Below, in pieces: positions 60,629-64,000 of a stretch of DNA of 64,000 nucleotides. Origin of the DNA: JAICMB01 sp035295125 (GTDB taxonomy: Bacteria; Acidobacteriota; Terriglobia; Bryobacterales; Bryobacteraceae); the NCBI GenBank assembly GCA_035295125.1, contig DATGJP010000056.1, positions 1-64,000 of the forward strand, written 5' to 3'. The notes beneath the pieces were generated by a model. That model was not told the origin of the DNA. It made no database searches and worked only from the letters and a program-made list of their open reading frames with translations. Each line of letters begins with the position of its first letter. The stretch's first letter is position 1. Position numbers and translations under genes: made by a program.

Positions 60629-63361
60629 ATGATTACAACTGAAAGACTTGCCCCTCTCGAAAGCGCCGAGAAGTCGCTGAAACGCGACCTCGACGTGTTC
60701 CTGAAGCCCAAATCTGTCGCCGTCATTGGCGCGACGGAAAAGGCCGGCGCCGTCGGCCGGAACATTCTCTCCAATCTGATCAGCAGCCCATTCGGCGGCA
60801 CGGTTTACCCGGTGAATCCGAAGCGGCAGAGCATACTGGGCGTGAAAGCCTACCCGAGCCTGGAGCATATCCCCGACCAGGTGGAATGCGCGGTGATTGT
60901 GACTCCGGCGGACACGGTTCCCGGCGTTATTCACGAGTGCGTGGATGCCGGGGTGAAGGGCGCCGTTATCATTTCGGCTGGTTTCAAAGAAGCCGGTGCG
61001 CAGGGTGCGGAGCTCGAGCGGAAGGTGCTCGAGGAAGCGCGCCGCGGCAAGATGCGTCTGATCGGGCCAAACTGTCTTGGCGTGATGTGCCCCGTGACGG
61101 GATTCAACGCGACGTTTGCCCCCCACATCGCGCGGTCGGGCAGCGTGGGATTGATCAGCCAGAGCGGCGCGATTTGCACGGCGATTTTGGACTGGAGCCT
61201 GCGCGAGCAGTTCGGCTTCAGCGCGTTTCTGTCGATCGGCTCGATGCTGGATGTGGGCTGGGGCGATCTGATCGATTACCTCGGCGACGATCCGAACACG
61301 CGAAGCATTGTGATCTACATGGAATCGATCGGCGATGCGCACTCTTTCCTCTCGGCAGCGCGCGAGGTAGCGCTGAACAAGCCGATCATCGTGATCAAGG
61401 CCGGGCGGAGCGAACAGGCAGCCAAAGCGGCGGCTTCGCATACCGGCTCGCTGGCGGGCAGCGATGACGTGCTGGAAGCCGCGTTTCGCCGTATCGGCGT
61501 ACTACGCGTGAATTACATCTCCGACATCTTCTACATGACCGAAGTGCTGGCCAACCAGCCACGTCCGAAAGGACCGAATCTGACGATCGTCACGAACGCC
61601 GGCGGTCCTGGTGTTCTGGCAACGGACGCCATGCTGGCGCTGGGCGGGCAGTTGTCGGAGCTCGCACCGGCCACGGTCGACCAGTTGAACAAAGTTCTGC
61701 CGGCGCACTGGAGCCACAGCAATCCCATCGATATCATTGGCGATGCAGGTCCGGAGCGCTATGAACAAGCCGTGCAGATCGTCGCGAACGATCCTAATAG
61801 CGACGGTCTTCTGCTGATCATGACGCCGCAGGGCATGACGAATCCCACGGCCATCGCCGAGAAGCTGCGTCCCTATGCCAAGCTCAACGGCAAGCCGATT
61901 CTGGCAAGTTGGATGGGCGGCGCGGAGGCGGAAGGCGGCATCGAGGTACTGAACGCGTCCGGAATTCCTTCTTTCCCGTTCCCCGACACGGCGGTCCGCG
62001 CGTTCCATTACATGTGGCGCTACAGCTACAACCTGCGCGCGTTGTATGAAACTCCTGCGATTGCGGAGGCGGAGTCGCGTGAGAATGGGCGGGTTGCGGG
62101 CCCGCTGATCGAGGAAGTGCGGTCTTCTGGGCGCACGATACTCACCGAGGCGGAGTCTAAGCGGCTGCTGAAGGCGTACGGGATTCCGGTGGTCGAGACG
62201 CTGCTTGCCGAGAGCGAAGATGCCGCGGTCGAGGCAGCCGATAAGATCGGGTATCCGGTTGTACTGAAGCTCAACTCCAAAACGATCACGCATAAGACCG
62301 ATGTCGGCGGGGTGAAGCTCAGCCTGCGCGATGAACCGGCCGTTCGCGACGCGTTCCAGTCGATTCAGAAATCCGTGACCGAAAAAGCCGGCGCCGAGCA
62401 CTTCGGCGGCGTCAGCGTGCAGCCGATGATCTCGTCGGAAGGTTACGAGCTGATTCTGGGCAGCAGTATCGATCCGCAATTCGGGCCGGTCTTGTTGTTC
62501 GGCACGGGCGGCCAACTCGTGGAAGTGTTCAAGGATAAGGCCCTGGGGCTGCCGCCGTTGAATACGACGCTCGCACGGCGCATGATGGAGCAAACGCAGA
62601 TCTTCAAGGCGCTTCAAGGCGTTCGCGGGCGCAAGCCGGTGGATATCGGGGCGCTGGAACGGCTGCTGGTGCTCTTTAGCGAGCTTATCGTGGAACAGCC
62701 CGCGATCAAAGAAATTGACATCAACCCGCTGCTGGCGTCACCCGAGCGCCTGATTGCTCTTGATGCCCGGGTGGTCTTGCATGAGGCAGGCAAGAATGCA
62801 TCCCAGCTTCCGAAACCTGCGATTCGTCCGTATCCGCGGCGGTTCCAGAAAACCGCGACCTTGACGGATGGGTCGATCCTGCACCTGCGGGCGATCCGTC
62901 CTGAAGACGAACCCAAGCTGGTGCGCTTCCACTACACGCTGTCCGAACACAGCGTCTATATGCGCTACTTCCACTGGATGAAGCTCGAACAGCGGACGCA
63001 GCACGAGCGGCTGACGCGCATGTGCTTCATTGACTATGACCGCCAGATGGCGTTCGTGGCCGAGTGGACCGATCCGAAGACCGGCGAGCAGCAGATTGTC
63101 GGCGTCGGCCGCCTGGTGAAGCAGCACAATCCGCAGGATGCCGAGCTGGCGGTCATCGTGAGCGATGCGTTCCAGCGGCGGGGAGTTGGGGCGATGCTGA
63201 TGGAGCAGCTCATCGAGTTCGCCAAAGCCGAAAAGCTGGACCGGATCACCGGCACGGTGCTGTTCGAAAATCGGCCGATGCGGAAGCTCTTCGACCGCTT
63301 CGGATTCACGGCGAAGCAGGGCGCCGATCGAGAGGCCCTGGACGCCGAGCTTCGGCTTTGA
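60629..63361 (+). CDS. ADP-forming acyl-CoA synthetase fused to GNAT acetyltransferase
   Basis: The 910-residue protein has the NDP-forming acyl-CoA synthetase layout: a CoA-binding Rossmann domain (VAVIGATEKAGAVGRNI), ligase domains with the phosphate-carrying His270 in ASHTGSLAG, and an ATP-grasp part about 505-730 (KRLLKAYGIPVVETLLAESE, EIDINPLLAS). About 745-905 is a GNAT domain (RRGVGAMLMEQLIEFAKAEK). In PatZ/Pka-type lysine acetyltransferases the synthetase part is thought to be inactive; here the catalytic His is kept, so the protein could both make acyl-CoA and acetylate proteins. It lies downstream of the stress protein gene. Confidence 0.9.
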   Translation: MITTERLAPLESAEKSLKRDLDVFLKPKSVAVIGATEKAGAVGRNILSNLISSPFGGTVYPVNPKRQSILGVKAYPSLEHIPDQVECAVIVTPADTVPGVIHECVDAGVKGAVIISAGFKEAGAQGAELERKVLEEARRGKMRLIGPNCLGVMCPVTGFNATFAPHIARSGSVGLISQSGAICTAILDWSLREQFGFSAFLSIGSMLDVGWGDLIDYLGDDPNTRSIVIYMESIGDAHSFLSAAREVALNKPIIVIKAGRSEQAAKAAASHTGSLAGSDDVLEAAFRRIGVLRVNYISDIFYMTEVLANQPRPKGPNLTIVTNAGGPGVLATDAMLALGGQLSELAPATVDQLNKVLPAHWSHSNPIDIIGDAGPERYEQAVQIVANDPNSDGLLLIMTPQGMTNPTAIAEKLRPYAKLNGKPILASWMGGAEAEGGIEVLNASGIPSFPFPDTAVRAFHYMWRYSYNLRALYETPAIAEAESRENGRVAGPLIEEVRSSGRTILTEAESKRLLKAYGIPVVETLLAESEDAAVEAADKIGYPVVLKLNSKTITHKTDVGGVKLSLRDEPAVRDAFQSIQKSVTEKAGAEHFGGVSVQPMISSEGYELILGSSIDPQFGPVLLFGTGGQLVEVFKDKALGLPPLNTTLARRMMEQTQIFKALQGVRGRKPVDIGALERLLVLFSELIVEQPAIKEIDINPLLASPERLIALDARVVLHEAGKNASQLPKPAIRPYPRRFQKTATLTDGSILHLRAIRPEDEPKLVRFHYTLSEHSVYMRYFHWMKLEQRTQHERLTRMCFIDYDRQMAFVAEWTDPKTGEQQIVGVGRLVKQHNPQDAELAVIVSDAFQRRGVGAMLMEQLIEFAKAEKLDRITGTVLFENRPMRKLFDRFGFTAKQGADREALDAELRL

Positions 63362-63395
63362 CGGTGGCACAGGCGGTTTCGCCTGTGCACTCTCT
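63362..63395 (+). repeat. dispersed palindromic repeat, copy E
   Basis: GCACAGGCGGTTTCGCCTGTGC is a perfect palindrome-like core directly after the synthetase stop, and may serve as its terminator. Confidence 0.6.
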
Positions 63396-63525
63396 TCGTG
63401 TCTCGGCTTTCACAGTTTGATAATCGGGATTCCGGCGTCCGCTGAGCCCACGATTCCGAGCTTGTGCCAGCATTCCGGCCCGCGCCAGGGGAGTCAGTTC
63501 CCGTTTGAGGGTCAAATTGGCGGTT

Positions 63526-64000
63526 TTAATGCCCGCGCGGATAGGTGCCTAACACACGGATGAAGTCCGCGAGCTCCGCCAGATGCCCGAGGGCCTTCTG
63601 CACATGCGGGTCCTGCTCGCGACCCTCAAAGTCCAGGTAGAACAAGTACTCCCATGGCTTGCCACGCAGGGGACGCGACTCGATCTTTACGATGTTCAGG
63701 TCGCGCAGAGCGAATACGCTCAGGCTGCGGAACAGCGCTCCGGGTGTATTCCTCGTCGTGAACACCAGCGAGGTCTTCCAAACCTTGACGTCGCGCGGTG
63801 GAGGCAGCACGGGCTTCTTGGCATTGAGCAGGAAGAAGCGAGTGAAATTCTGGCGATCATCTTCGATCGACCGGCGGAGAATCTTGCCGCCATAAATCGA
63901 TGCCGCGACCGACGCAGCGATGCCTGCAGCGTCTTTCAAACCTTCCTCGATCACCATCTTCACGCTGCCTGCAGTGTCGTAGAAGGGCACTTTCTCGACC
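63526..64000 (-). CDS. pheA: prephenate dehydratase, C-terminal part (runs off the window)
   Basis: The visible 157 residues are the end of prephenate dehydratase. Reading continues through VEKVPFYDTAGSVKMVIEEG into the window edge, so the start is outside. Next come the dehydratase end (AAGIAASVAASIYGGKIL, NFTRFFLL) and an ACT domain (KTSLVFTTRNTPGALFRSLS, IESRPLRGKPWEYLFYLDFE) that binds phenylalanine for feedback inhibition; the ESRP element is the known Phe-site motif. It makes phenylpyruvate from prephenate. Confidence 0.93.
   Translation of the reverse strand, partial: VEKVPFYDTAGSVKMVIEEGLKDAAGIAASVAASIYGGKILRRSIEDDRQNFTRFFLLNAKKPVLPPPRDVKVWKTSLVFTTRNTPGALFRSLSVFALRDLNIVKIESRPLRGKPWEYLFYLDFEGREQDPHVQKALGHLAELADFIRVLGTYPRGH

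Noticed and set aside
61502..62617. 371-residue frame opposite the acyl-CoA synthetase
   Set aside because: Antisense shadow of a strongly conserved gene.

Overview
The window looks like a chromosomal stretch of a soil-type Acidobacteriota, most likely of the Solibacter/Bryobacter kind. This is an inference from gene content: a Ser/Thr kinase with a C-terminal propeller coupled to an ECF sigma factor, many secreted proteins of unknown family, Tat-exported Gfo/Idh oxidoreductases, PAS-rich chemosensory kinases, large multihaem cytochromes, and intergenic palindromes with a GGCGGTTTCGCC core. No rRNA or CRISPR array is present.

1-8085 is a small integrative element. It lies between two identical 57-bp copies of the 3' half of a tRNA-Phe gene. 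It carries a tyrosine integrase next to the right copy, an excisionase-like HTH protein, a primase-helicase with GTTCCCG repeats at its 3' end, a serine recombinase and three cargo genes. No capsid or conjugation gene is visible. 8086-10307 holds a brnTA toxin-antitoxin pair and a decayed secreted protein.

10308-21620 is regulatory: an ECF sigma factor translationally coupled to a membrane Ser/Thr kinase, a tandem pair of 16-codon genes each with its own ribosome site and terminator, two stand-alone receivers, a CheB-CheR-PAS-histidine kinase fusion and a receiver-histidine kinase. 22181-26682 is a small-gene region with RNA functions: two RRM proteins, a DEAD-box helicase and several short unknown proteins. 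A decayed tRNA-Phe end beside a brnA remnant at 26784-26916 suggests a second, older integration scar.

26968-49345 is mixed metabolism and regulation: HMG-CoA reductase, YceI, a sigma/anti-sigma operon, a four-gene ABC export cluster, a receiver-thioredoxin-reductase-like fusion coupled to a cNMP-sensing histidine kinase, and a UGSC-type selenoprotein in which an in-frame TGA must be read as selenocysteine, with its thioredoxin-like partner. A second gene (37784-38584) is also split by a single in-frame TGA.

49510-53413 is a secreted carbohydrate pair (glucuronidase-like hydrolase and CE15-like esterase). 53506-59407 is a three-gene operon of membrane-anchored multihaem cytochromes with 19, 6 and 9 haem motifs, overlapping by 4 bp at each junction. 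It is divergent from a universal stress protein and an ADP-forming acyl-CoA synthetase/acetyltransferase fusion. The window ends inside pheA.
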